From: an uncultured Bacteroidota bacterium
Lineage (GTDB): Bacteria > Bacteroidota > Bacteroidia > Chitinophagales > Saprospiraceae
Assembly: GCA_937872515.1 (NCBI GenBank)
Contig: CALMSX010000054.1
Coordinates: forward strand, 1 to 39,491
DNA length: 39,491 bases
Reading direction: 5' to 3'
Shown here: positions 1 to 7,805 of the stretch, one piece after another
How the letters are laid out: each line of letters starts with the position of its first letter
Numbering within the stretch: position 1 is the first letter of the stretch
Program-made: the position numbers and the translations under genes
The notes under the pieces: generated by a model
Database searches by the model: none
What the model was told of the DNA's origin: nothing
The model's input: only the letters and a program-made list of their open reading frames with translations

Positions 1-749
1 TGGAAGAAAACCCATGGGATACTTTTGAAAATGTATTCCCTGTAGGTTCTTACCACCAGGCTACGGTTATCAAAAAAGATGACAGAGGCGCAGTGATTCA
101 GTTGCCTTACGGTTTGGAAGCTTACGCTCCTGCCAAACACCTGAAAAAAGAAGACGGTTCTAATGTAACATTGGAAGAAACCCTTACTTTTAAAGTGATT
201 GAATTCAACAGAGACGATAAAAAGATCATTGTATCTCATACCCGTTATGTTGATGACATTCGCAAAGAAGCCGAAGAGACTGTAAAATCTGAGGAAGAAA
301 AGGCAAAGGACGAAACACGTAAGACCATCCAGAAGACCAATGAAAAGGTTGAAAGGGCAACCTTGGGTGACCTTGTTGATTTCTCTTCATTGGTTCAGAC
401 ACAGGAAAGCGCACCAGCACCTGCAGCACCGGCTCCGGCACCTGCAGCTGAAGCGCCAGCAGCAGAAGAAGCACCAGCACCTAAGGCCGAAACCAAAGGC
501 GACGATCTTAAAATCGTTGAAGGTATCGGACCCAAAATTGCTGAAATTCTGAATGGCCATGGCGTTCACACCTTTGCAGATCTTGCTTCTACTGAGGCAG
601 ATCAGATCAAAGCATGGATGGACGAGGCCGGCTCAAGGTATAAAATGCACGATCCAACAACCTGGCCAGATCAGGCAGCCATGGCACGCGATGGCAAGTG
701 GGACGAGCTGAAAGCTTGGCAAGACACGCACAAAGCAGGCAAAGAATAA
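1..749 (+). CDS. rpsA: 30S ribosomal protein S1, C-terminal part with an added helix-hairpin-helix-like tail (5' truncated by window)
   Basis: The gene is cut by the window start; the reading frame is already open at base 3 and 248 codons are visible before the TAA. The first roughly 80 residues are an S1 RNA-binding repeat (GSYHQATV, then VIQLPYGLEAYAP, ending in KKIIVSHTRY), the last repeat of ribosomal S1, which helps the small subunit bind mRNA. A charged Glu/Lys stretch follows, then an Ala/Pro/Glu-rich linker (about residues 113-145). The last ~85 residues form a separate small domain starting DDLKIVEGIGPKIAEIL, a helix-hairpin-helix-type motif, and containing MHDPTTWPDQ and KWDELKAWQD. 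This tail is familiar from the C-terminus of Bacteroidota ribosomal protein L21. A strong terminator follows at 770-810. The S1 identity is secure; the role of the tail is unknown. Confidence 0.93.
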   Translation, partial: EENPWDTFENVFPVGSYHQATVIKKDDRGAVIQLPYGLEAYAPAKHLKKEDGSNVTLEETLTFKVIEFNRDDKKIIVSHTRYVDDIRKEAEETVKSEEEKAKDETRKTIQKTNEKVERATLGDLVDFSSLVQTQESAPAPAAPAPAPAAEAPAAEEAPAPKAETKGDDLKIVEGIGPKIAEILNGHGVHTFADLASTEADQIKAWMDEAGSRYKMHDPTTWPDQAAMARDGKWDELKAWQDTHKAGKE

Positions 750-769
750 TTGATTTTTTGTTGATGAAT

Positions 770-810
770 AAAAAGGCCTCTCGTCTGCAGATGGGAGGCC
801 TTTTCTTTTA
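770..810 (+). terminator. Intrinsic terminator after rpsA
   Basis: A perfect 10-bp stem (AAAAGGCCTC at 771-780 with GAGGCCTTTT at 795-804) encloses a 14-base loop and runs into a T-rich tract (TTTTCTTTT). It sits 21 bases after the S1 stop codon. Confidence 0.9.
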
Positions 811-843
811 TTGTTAACCAGGCTAGCTTTGGCCTCCGTGTAT

Positions 844-851
844 TACCTTTG
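844..851 (+). promoter_or_regulatory. Possible Bacteroidota -7 element (TACCTTTG)
   Basis: TACCTTTG matches the TAnnTTTG consensus exactly and lies between the rpsA terminator and the glycosyltransferase. No convincing -33 TTG is seen. A transcript starting about 7 bases downstream would begin at or after the best in-frame start (GTG 856), so either the message is nearly leaderless or the match is chance. Confidence 0.3.
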
Positions 852-855
852 TGAT

Positions 856-2394
856 GTGACCCAATTAAAAAAGATATCTGTTGTGATTGTGGCCCGCGAT
901 GCAGGTGAAACCTTGCACCGATGCCTTTCTTCTCTTTCCTCTTTTTCTGAGGTGGTGGTTTTAATTGATGAGGCTACCTCTGATTCAACCTTGGAGATAT
1001 GCCAACAATTCAGTCAGGTGAAAACCCATTTTACGTTGTTTGAAGGATTTGGAAAAATCAAACAAAAAGTTGTGGCCCTGGCCTCTAACTCCTGGGTATT
1101 GTCGATCGATGCCGATGAGGTGGTATCAACTGCCATGGAGGATGAAATCAAAAACCTGAACCTCGATGAGGAAACGGTGTATGCTATTCACCGGCACAAT
1201 CATTATCAACAACGACACATCGATGCCTGTGGTTGGAACAATGACTATCCCATCCGACTGTTTAATAAAAACAAAACCAACTTTGATGATGCTGCCATTC
1301 ATGAAGCAGTAGTATCCACAGGCAGGAAGGTCCAAAAATTAAAAGGTCCCATTTTACACTATCCTTATAAGGATGAAGCCGGACTCAGGAAGAAAGCAGT
1401 GAGGTATGCCGAATTGTATGCGCGGCAAAACCATAGAAAAAAATCCGCTTCGCCGTGGAAGGCCTGGTGGAAATCTGCCTTCACTTTTTTTAAAGATTTT
1501 ATCCTACGCAAGGGATGGCTGTATGGCAGAGATGGATTTACCATTGCCAAATACAATGCCCTAGGCAGTAGACTCAAGTACCAATACTTGGGTGAACTCA
1601 ATCAGCAGATGGGAATCACACTTATCATATCTACTTATAACAGACCCGATGCACTGGCCCGTGTATTGGAGAGTGTGGTCAATCAAAGTTATCCACCCGC
1701 CCAGGTTATTATAGCAGATGATGGCAGCACGGAGGAAACTGCTCGTGTAGTAGAACACTACAAAACCAGGCTAGCCCAGCTGATTCATGTATGGCACGAA
1801 GACACCGGCTTCAGGCTGGCAGCCATCAGGAACAAGGCACTGCAGGAAGTGAGCCAGGCCTTTGTGTCTATGGTAGATGGCGACATGGTGCTGCACAAAG
1901 ATTTTTTATTTTCTTTTTTTCTACACGCCAAAAAAGGATGGTATTACCAGGGCAAAAGGGTGTTGCTGGATGAAAAGAACACCGAAAAAATATTGCAGGA
2001 TGCCTCATATCAACTTGGCTTTTTCAGTCCCGGCATTACCAATAGATTCAACACCCTGTCCATTCCTTTCCTTTCCAAGCTCATCAGTCGGCAAGAAAAG
2101 ACCATCAGAGGGGTAAAGGGTTGCAGCATGCATTTTTGGCTGGAAGATGCGGTTAAAGTCAATGGATTTAATGAGTCATTTATTGGCTGGGGTCGCGAAG
2201 ACAGTGAGTTTGTATGTAGATTGCTCAACGCCGGTATCCAACGTAAAAATATAGCCCTGGCCGCCGTTGCCTGGCACCTTTACCACCCGGAAGCGAGCAG
2301 AAAAATGTTGCCGGAAAACGATGCCATTCTAGAAAAATGTATCAAAGAAGGGCATCGTTATACCGCAACAGGAATGAAGCCGGGTATTTATTGA
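856..2394 (+). CDS. Fused two-domain family 2 glycosyltransferase
   Basis: About 512 residues with two GT-A glycosyltransferase modules in one frame. Module one (residues ~5-250) resembles the WaaE/KdtX-like family: KKISVVIVARD at the start, a DAD metal-binding motif (residues 85-87, in SIDADE), and a basic region with WLYGRDGF. Module two starts at an internal Met (residue 252, ATG at 1609) with ITLIISTYNRPDAL, has ADDGS near 287-291 and ends with the GWGREDSEF motif of the galactosyltransferase C-terminal domain. Such enzymes transfer sugars to envelope polysaccharide or lipid A core; the acceptor cannot be read from sequence. The frame is open from TTG 811, but 811 touches the rpsA terminator, so GTG 856 (giving MTQLKKISVV) is preferred; the start remains uncertain. 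The 3' end overlaps the convergent blaR1-like gene by 7 bases. Confidence 0.9.
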   Translation: MTQLKKISVVIVARDAGETLHRCLSSLSSFSEVVVLIDEATSDSTLEICQQFSQVKTHFTLFEGFGKIKQKVVALASNSWVLSIDADEVVSTAMEDEIKNLNLDEETVYAIHRHNHYQQRHIDACGWNNDYPIRLFNKNKTNFDDAAIHEAVVSTGRKVQKLKGPILHYPYKDEAGLRKKAVRYAELYARQNHRKKSASPWKAWWKSAFTFFKDFILRKGWLYGRDGFTIAKYNALGSRLKYQYLGELNQQMGITLIISTYNRPDALARVLESVVNQSYPPAQVIIADDGSTEETARVVEHYKTRLAQLIHVWHEDTGFRLAAIRNKALQEVSQAFVSMVDGDMVLHKDFLFSFFLHAKKGWYYQGKRVLLDEKNTEKILQDASYQLGFFSPGITNRFNTLSIPFLSKLISRQEKTIRGVKGCSMHFWLEDAVKVNGFNESFIGWGREDSEFVCRLLNAGIQRKNIALAAVAWHLYHPEASRKMLPENDAILEKCIKEGHRYTATGMKPGIY

Positions 2395-3578
2395 ATCCTT
2401 CCTTTTTTGGTCCATTCATTGATCTTTTCCATATCCGGGTTTTTCTTTTTTAATTCTTCACCTATGAGGATGTTGTAGGCCTCAATCATTTTACTTTTCA
2501 CGATCATGACACTTTCTTTGCCCGTTTCAGAATCGTAGGTGATTATGGTGTCGGTGAGTTCAATGGCATTGGGAAACCTTTTCAGCATATCTGCTTCTGA
2601 GGTGTTATTGGACTTTGCTGTTTTGTTTTCCCTGGTCTTTTGCGGCTTTTGTGGAGTAGTGGTATCGGTACTTTTGGCTTTGGAGAGCTCCAGCTTGGGC
2701 AGGGTATCTCTGCTTTCTTTGCTGAGTATAGGTGCCTTTGATTCATAACGGGTATCAAAAGACATAAGGGCAAAAATGCCGAACACCAGTACCATGGCAA
2801 TGCCATATCGGGAATTGGAAGAGGGAGCTTGAGTCATCATGTGGATGCGTTTTTTTATAAATGAAGAAAATGAGTTACAAAGATTGGGCTTGGCCTCGGT
2901 GTCTGTGTGGGTTTCAAGAACCTGGAGGTAGTTGTGGAGGCCGTGTTGTTTCAGTACGATTTCATCACAAGCATATTCGTGAACTTCTTTAAAATAGCTG
3001 GACAATTTGTAGGCAAAGGGGTGGAACCACATCACGGCTTTGAAGATCGTAGCGGCTAAGAGATCCAGGGTATGGTATTGTTGGATGTGGATTTTTTCAT
3101 GTTGTTCGATGAGCGGGTGAAGGGGAGTGCGGTCTTTGACAAAGAGAAAATGAAAAAAAGTGGCTGGCGACTCTACTTCAGGACTGATGATAAATCGGAC
3201 CCCGTCTGTGGTGTATTTTTCTGGCGACCGCTGTACCATGCCCAGGATGTTGTTGACCTGTAGGATCAATCTGAACAAGTGGAAACCAAGGCCCAGTAAA
3301 TAGATAGACAAAAAGAAGGTGGCAAGGCGGTTCACACCCTGTGTATTTTCCAAAAAGGCAGAGACAGTATCAGCATTGGCGCTCGCAATCGGAGGGAGCG
3401 GTTCTACCCACAGGGTAATACTAATAAAGGGGAAAAGTACAGTGGCCAACATGAGTATCCAGAGACTCCAGCGATTGGCCAGGTGATTTTTGTGATGCCT
3501 CAGCATGTAGTGATAAAACAAACACAACACAGTGAAGATCAGGGTTGCTTCCAACAGAAGATTATAAAATTCAGTCAT
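2388..3578 (-). CDS. BlaR1/MecR1-like M56 family membrane metallopeptidase
   Basis: A 396-residue membrane protein. Hydrophobic segments lie near residues 8-25, 38-58, 86-108 and 258-274. The zinc protease signature HEKIH (160-164) and the downstream HEYACDE (200-206) mark the M56 domain of BlaR1/MecR1, whose known role is to cleave a BlaI-type repressor after an envelope signal. The C-terminal part beyond the last membrane segment (from ~275) is a Lys/Ser/Thr-rich stretch plus a short tail, not the penicillin-binding sensor domain of staphylococcal BlaR1, so the signal is unlikely to be beta-lactam sensed in that way. It follows blaI with an 8-base overlap, implying co-transcription and translational coupling. 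Family confident, target unknown. Confidence 0.9.
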   Translation of the reverse strand: MTEFYNLLLEATLIFTVLCLFYHYMLRHHKNHLANRWSLWILMLATVLFPFISITLWVEPLPPIASANADTVSAFLENTQGVNRLATFFLSIYLLGLGFHLFRLILQVNNILGMVQRSPEKYTTDGVRFIISPEVESPATFFHFLFVKDRTPLHPLIEQHEKIHIQQYHTLDLLAATIFKAVMWFHPFAYKLSSYFKEVHEYACDEIVLKQHGLHNYLQVLETHTDTEAKPNLCNSFSSFIKKRIHMMTQAPSSNSRYGIAMVLVFGIFALMSFDTRYESKAPILSKESRDTLPKLELSKAKSTDTTTPQKPQKTRENKTAKSNNTSEADMLKRFPNAIELTDTIITYDSETGKESVMIVKSKMIEAYNILIGEELKKKNPDMEKINEWTKKGRIQ

Positions 3579-3936
3579 GGTTTTTATCTTTCATTGACTT
3601 AAGTAATTTTTTGATGTCATCGGTATCCATCTCTTCTTCTTCCATGAAGTAAGAGAGCAGTTCTGCCTTATCGCCATTAAGGTACTTGTGGTACAATTTT
3701 TTAAAAAACGATCGGGAATATTCTCCTTTTTTGACCAAAGGGTAGTACTGGTGCGACTTGCCAAACCGACGAAAGGCAAGGTAGCCCTCTTTTTCCAGTT
3801 TGCGAATGGTAGACAAAACGGTATTATAGGGGGGTATCGGCTCTTTGAGGTAGGCAATGATTTCTTTGGGAAAGGCTTTCTCCAACTCCCAGAAAAGTTG
3901 CATGATTTCTTCTTCCAAAGGATTTAGATGATTCAT
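3571..3936 (-). CDS. BlaI/MecI/CopY-family transcriptional repressor
   Basis: A 121-residue protein of the usual BlaI length. The N-terminal winged helix (residues ~5-72) shows the family pattern LNPLEEEIMQLFWELEKAFPKE in general form, a recognition-helix region YNTVLSTIRKLEKEGYL and a wing with FRRFGKSHQYYPL. The C-terminal half would form the dimerisation helices and is where BlaR1-type proteases cut. The repressor probably controls its own blaI-blaR1 operon: an exact TATATTTG -7 element and a perfect AACGAA/TTCGTT dyad lie just upstream. Whether it also affects polA, which starts divergently 136 bases away, cannot be told from sequence. Start ATG at 3934-3936. Confidence 0.93.
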   Translation of the reverse strand: MNHLNPLEEEIMQLFWELEKAFPKEIIAYLKEPIPPYNTVLSTIRKLEKEGYLAFRRFGKSHQYYPLVKKGEYSRSFFKKLYHKYLNGDKAELLSYFMEEEEMDTDDIKKLLKSMKDKNHD

Positions 3937-3954
3937 TAATTCGTTTTATGAATG

Positions 3955-3962
3955 CAAATATA
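3955..3962 (-). promoter_or_regulatory. -7 promoter element of the blaI-blaR1 operon (TATATTTG)
   Basis: Read on the minus strand this is TATATTTG, an exact TAnnTTTG match, 18 bases before the blaI start codon. The candidate operator dyad at 3971-3985 lies directly upstream, within the -33/-7 spacer. Confidence 0.6.
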
Positions 3963-3970
3963 GTTTTAAC

Positions 3971-3985
3971 AACGAAAAATTCGTT
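3971..3985. promoter_or_regulatory. Candidate BlaI-type operator dyad
   Basis: AACGAA-AAA-TTCGTT is a perfect 6+3+6 inverted repeat, 8 bases upstream of the blaI -7 element. A further TTCGTT half-site lies at 3940-3945, next to the blaI start. The position inside the promoter fits autorepression; that BlaI is the protein binding it is inference. Confidence 0.5.
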
Positions 3986-4022
3986 ATAATATGGTAAAAA
4001 TTATTCACTCTTTACTAATTCC

Positions 4023-4056
4023 GGGTAAAAGAGGGCAAAATATTCTATTTTTACCC
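4023..4056 (+). repeat. Inverted repeat in the polA leader
   Basis: GGGTAAAA (4023-4030) and TTTTACCC (4049-4056) form an 8-bp perfect inverted repeat with an 18-base spacer, ending 16 bases before the polA start. It could be an mRNA hairpin or a protein-binding dyad; no T-run follows, so it is not a terminator. Confidence 0.4.
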
Positions 4057-4072
4057 TATTCAAACCAGCCTT

Positions 4073-6850
4073 ATGTCTGACAAAAAATTATTCCTGCTTG
4101 ATGGTCATGCCCTTGTTTACAGGGCCCACTTTGCGTTTATTTCACGTCCTCTTATCAATTCAAAGGGAGTTAACACTTCTGCTGTAGCGGGCTTTATGCG
4201 CACGCTGTGGGACCTCATGCAAAACCAAAAGCCCAGTCATATTGCGGTGGCCTTTGATCCCAAGTCTACCTTCAGGCACGATTATTTTCCGGAATACAAG
4301 GCCAACAGAGATGCCCAGCCGGAAGACATCTCCATAGCCATGCCCTACATCAAAGAGATCCTGGCCGCCATGAAGATACCCATCTTGTTTTTGGACAACT
4401 ATGAAGCCGATGACCTCATAGGTACCATTGCCAAACAGGCAGAAAAAGAAGGATATGATGTATACATGGTAACGCCCGACAAAGACTATGGTCAGCTGGT
4501 TTCAGATCATATCTTTATGTACAAACCTTCAAGGCAGGGCAACGGTGTGGAAATCCTGGGCAGAAAAGAAATTCTGGAGCAATGGGAAATTGAGCGGGTC
4601 GAACAAGTGATCGATTCACTTGGGCTGATTGGCGATAGTGTAGACAATATACCCGGCGTTCCCGGTATTGGGCCCAAAACGGCGGTGAACCTGTTGAAAG
4701 AATACGGTACCGTTGAAAACGTGATTGCCAACGCCCACAACATCAAAGGAAAAAACGGAGAACGCATCAAAGAATTTGCTGAACAGGCCTTGCTCTCCAA
4801 AAGATTGGCCACCATCGAGATTGAGTCGCCCGTAACATTTAACGAAGTAGATTTTCAGATCGACCCAATGGACAAAGAGGCCCTGGCCGAAATTTTTAAG
4901 GACCTCGAATTCCGCTCTCTTGCGGTGCAGATTCTGGGAGAGCCGTCCGGTGTGCAATCCTCCTTGTTCGATACCGGGGAAGCCAAAAAAAGTGATGCAG
5001 CAACCGCCTCAGATGAACCCAAATATGCTGTGGCTAAACGCAGCATTGAAAATGTGGATCACTTCTACCACATTATTGACACCGCTGAAAAAAGAGCATC
5101 GCTGATTGCCAAGCTCAATGACGAGTCGGTGATTAGTTTTGATACAGAAACCACCGGCATAGATGCCCATGTAGCAGAGGCAGTTGGCCTGGTATTTTCG
5201 GTCAAGGCCCATGAAGCCTTTTACGTGCCCGTGCCCGAAAAACAAGATGAGGCCAAGGCATTGATCCATGAATTTAAGGCCTTGCTGGAAGCAGACAACA
5301 AGCTGTGGATCGGGCAAAATGCCAAATACGACTCCACCCTGATGAAGTGGTATGGGGTAGACATCAAAGGTCCTTATTTTGATACCATGATAGCCCACTA
5401 CCTTTGTGAGCCGGATCAGAGACACAAGTTGGACTACCTGACCGAAGCCTACCTTGACTACAAGATGGTAGCCATTGAAGAACTCATTGGCAAAGGCAAG
5501 ACCCAGCTGAGCATGCGCAATGTGAAGTTGGAAAAAGTAGCGGAATATGCAGGGGAAGACGCCGATTTTACCTTGCAGCTCAAGCCCATCCTTGAAAAAA
5601 AGCTGGAAGAGATGGAAATGACCGACCTGTATCAATCCATAGAAGTGCCTCTGATCAATGTATTGAGAGACATGGAATTTGAAGGGGTGCGCATCAATCC
5701 CGACTTCCTGGCCGATTATTCCAAAGAATTGGAAAAAGAAATACTGAGGGTAGAGCAGGAAGTATACCGCGAAGCCGGTGGTCCGTTCAATATAGCCTCA
5801 CCCAAACAAGTAGGAGAGGTACTTTTTGAACGTATGAAACTGCCTTACAAAGGAAAAAAAAGCAGTACCGGTCAATATGTGACAGACGTAGACAAGCTTA
5901 CTGAGATGGCCGAAGAGCACGCCATTATCGCCAAGATTCTGGAGTACAGAAAATTTTCGAAACTCAAGTCTACCTATGTGGATGCCCTGCCCACCATGAT
6001 CAACCCCAAGACAGGAAGAGTGCATTCCAACTTCAACCAGGCGAGGGCTGCTACGGGTAGGTTGGCTTCAGACAATCCCAATTTGCAAAACATTCCGATC
6101 AGGGATGAGGCCGGCAGAGAAATCAGAAAAGCCTTTGAACCCAGATCAGAAGACCACATCTTATTATCTGCCGATTATTCTCAAATAGAATTGCGTTTGA
6201 TTGCCGAGATCAGTGGCGACGAGGCCATGTTAGAGGCCTTCCTTTCCGGAAACGACTTTCACAAGGCCACGGCCGCGAAGGTGTATAATGTGCCTATTGA
6301 AGAAGTGACCGCAGATCAGAGGCGCAATGCCAAGACGGTTAATTTTTCTATCACCTACGGGGCAGGAGCCACCAATCTTAGCCGACAATTGGGTATTTCG
6401 CGCAAAGACGCCAAAGACCTGATTGACCAATATTTTGTACAGTTTGCCGGCCTAAAAAGGTATATGGATGAAACCGTGGCCTTTGCAAGATCGCACGGCT
6501 ATGTCAAAACCATGTTGGGAAGAAGGAGGGAGTTGAGAGACATCAATTCACGAAATGCTTTGGCGAGCAGCAACGCTGAGAGGGTGGCCATCAATACGCC
6601 AATTCAGGGAACCGCAGCAGATATGATCAAGGTAGCCATGATCCATATTCACCAGGCCATCAAAGAGCAAAACCTCCAGTCCAGGATGATTTTGCAGGTA
6701 CATGATGAATTGGTTTTTGATGTTTACAAACCAGAGTTGGAAGTCATCAAGGCCATTGTTCAGGATAAGATGCCCAATGCCATTCCCAATTTAAAGGTAC
6801 CCATTGAAGTGGGTATTGGAGTTGGCAATAATTGGTTGGAAGCCCACTAA
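4073..6850 (+). CDS. polA: DNA polymerase I
   Basis: A full-length 925-residue polymerase I for Okazaki fragment processing and repair synthesis. The N-terminal 5'-3' nuclease (1-~290) begins LLDGHALVYRAHFAF, has YEADDLIGT and the helix-hairpin-helix DNIPGVPGIGPKTA. The middle 3'-5' exonuclease domain (~325-510) keeps its acidic residues: DTET near residue 357, NAKYDS, and GEDADFT, so proofreading is probably active. The polymerase domain (~545-925) has the GRLASDNPNLQNIP segment, motif A DYSQIELR (~700), motif B RRNAKTVNFSITYG and motif C HDE (~876). The start ATG lies after an inverted repeat in the leader. The stop overlaps the convergent outer-membrane gene by 4 bases. Confidence 0.98.
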   Translation: MSDKKLFLLDGHALVYRAHFAFISRPLINSKGVNTSAVAGFMRTLWDLMQNQKPSHIAVAFDPKSTFRHDYFPEYKANRDAQPEDISIAMPYIKEILAAMKIPILFLDNYEADDLIGTIAKQAEKEGYDVYMVTPDKDYGQLVSDHIFMYKPSRQGNGVEILGRKEILEQWEIERVEQVIDSLGLIGDSVDNIPGVPGIGPKTAVNLLKEYGTVENVIANAHNIKGKNGERIKEFAEQALLSKRLATIEIESPVTFNEVDFQIDPMDKEALAEIFKDLEFRSLAVQILGEPSGVQSSLFDTGEAKKSDAATASDEPKYAVAKRSIENVDHFYHIIDTAEKRASLIAKLNDESVISFDTETTGIDAHVAEAVGLVFSVKAHEAFYVPVPEKQDEAKALIHEFKALLEADNKLWIGQNAKYDSTLMKWYGVDIKGPYFDTMIAHYLCEPDQRHKLDYLTEAYLDYKMVAIEELIGKGKTQLSMRNVKLEKVAEYAGEDADFTLQLKPILEKKLEEMEMTDLYQSIEVPLINVLRDMEFEGVRINPDFLADYSKELEKEILRVEQEVYREAGGPFNIASPKQVGEVLFERMKLPYKGKKSSTGQYVTDVDKLTEMAEEHAIIAKILEYRKFSKLKSTYVDALPTMINPKTGRVHSNFNQARAATGRLASDNPNLQNIPIRDEAGREIRKAFEPRSEDHILLSADYSQIELRLIAEISGDEAMLEAFLSGNDFHKATAAKVYNVPIEEVTADQRRNAKTVNFSITYGAGATNLSRQLGISRKDAKDLIDQYFVQFAGLKRYMDETVAFARSHGYVKTMLGRRRELRDINSRNALASSNAERVAINTPIQGTAADMIKVAMIHIHQAIKEQNLQSRMILQVHDELVFDVYKPELEVIKAIVQDKMPNAIPNLKVPIEVGIGVGNNWLEAH

Positions 6851-7692
6851 AAGCGGAAGCCCAAAGATGCCTGAAACGTAAGTTGGATGTCTTTGTCGTC
6901 TCGTTTGCTTACCGAAAAATCGTCGTTGTATTTTTCCAGGGTAAAATCCATCTGGTTGTTGGTGACGTCGAACAGGCCATATTCCACACGGCCTCCGATG
7001 TAGAAACCTCGGTTGAGGAAGTAATTGACCCCAGCTACCGTTGAGAGATTCAGCCAGTTGAGTCGGTTGGCTGATTTGACATCATTTTGATAGTAAGCAC
7101 CAACCGCCTTGGGCAGGTTGACCACCTCACCTTCCACAATAATTTTGACATAACCAGTATTGGTAGTGGAAGCACCCAGCGCCTCGTCTTTGAAATAGCT
7201 GTAATCCAGGGTTTGTTTCATGATGATGTCATTGGGGTGTTCAGAAGAATAAAAACGAACGGTTCCCCTGCCCGATGGATTGATTAAGAAGTTGGGAGAA
7301 AGACCACCATACACTTCCCATTTTTTACCCAATTGAAATACTGCGGTAATGGGAAGACTGATGTAAGAAGTGGTTATTTCCAGGTCAAGCAGCCTCCTGC
7401 CTTTTTCATACACCGTTTTTTCAGGGGTGTAAATGAGGTAATAGCTGGGGCCGTCAAATTTTTGTTTGGTTCCTGTTTGGTTGTACAAAAGCTCTGCACG
7501 CACCATAAAGGTACTGGAAAGCTTATAGCCATAGTTGATACCAAAATGGATTCCGTTGGTATAGGCATAAGATTCATTGGCTTCGAGGGGTCCGGAAAAA
7601 GTATTAAAATTCCATCCGGCTCTTACACCAATCGACTGGGTGGATGCCAGGTGGGCAACCAGCAGGAAAAGGGCAACTATTCTGTATTTCAA
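6847..7692 (-). CDS. Outer membrane beta-barrel protein (PorT-like family)
   Basis: About 281 residues. A start at TTG 7692 gives MKYRIVALFLLVAHLAS, a clean signal peptide, followed by GVRAGWNFNTF and alternating aromatic/polar strands through to a C-terminal Phe (SLGFRF), as in 8-stranded outer membrane barrels of the OMP_b-brl_2/PorT-like group. A longer reading from ATG 7728 adds 12 residues before the signal peptide, but an exact -7 element (TATTTTTG) sits at 7717-7724, inside that extension, which favours the shorter form. The gene lies downstream of the TPR lipoprotein gene on the same strand but behind a terminator-like hairpin, so it is probably transcribed separately. The exact role is not known. 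Confidence 0.8.
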   Translation of the reverse strand: MKYRIVALFLLVAHLASTQSIGVRAGWNFNTFSGPLEANESYAYTNGIHFGINYGYKLSSTFMVRAELLYNQTGTKQKFDGPSYYLIYTPEKTVYEKGRRLLDLEITTSYISLPITAVFQLGKKWEVYGGLSPNFLINPSGRGTVRFYSSEHPNDIIMKQTLDYSYFKDEALGASTTNTGYVKIIVEGEVVNLPKAVGAYYQNDVKSANRLNWLNLSTVAGVNYFLNRGFYIGGRVEYGLFDVTNNQMDFTLEKYNDDFSVSKRDDKDIQLTFQASLGFRF

Positions 7693-7716
7693 GGCATCAA
7701 CTCTTTTAAGTGTGTG

Positions 7717-7724
7717 CAAAAATA
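7717..7724 (-). promoter_or_regulatory. -7 promoter element for the beta-barrel gene (TATTTTTG)
   Basis: Minus-strand TATTTTTG, an exact TAnnTTTG match, 24 bases before the preferred TTG start at 7692. Its position argues against the ATG at 7728 as the start. Confidence 0.5.
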
Positions 7725-7741
7725 ACATTCTGTACTGAAAT

Positions 7742-7773
7742 GAAACGAAAGCAGGCCGCTAAATGCAGCCTGC
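7742..7773 (-). terminator. Probable terminator after the TPR lipoprotein gene
   Basis: On the minus strand GCAGGCTGC pairs with GCGGCCTGC (9 bp with one G-T pair, plus-strand arms 7765-7773 and 7751-7759) around a 5-base loop, followed by TTTCGTTTCATTT. The T-run is imperfect, so efficiency may be moderate. Confidence 0.6.
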
Positions 7774-7805
7774 CCTACTCTTAATTTGCTGTTAACTTCC
7801 TTTTT

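Noticed and set aside
405..490. Ala/Pro/Glu-rich low-complexity stretch in S1, considered as a frameshift or repeat expansion
   Set aside because: The frame stays open and a well-formed domain follows, so it is a natural linker.
5009..5635. A 208-codon open frame on the minus strand inside polA
   Set aside because: It lies wholly antisense to a gene with all polymerase I motifs and its translation resembles no family.
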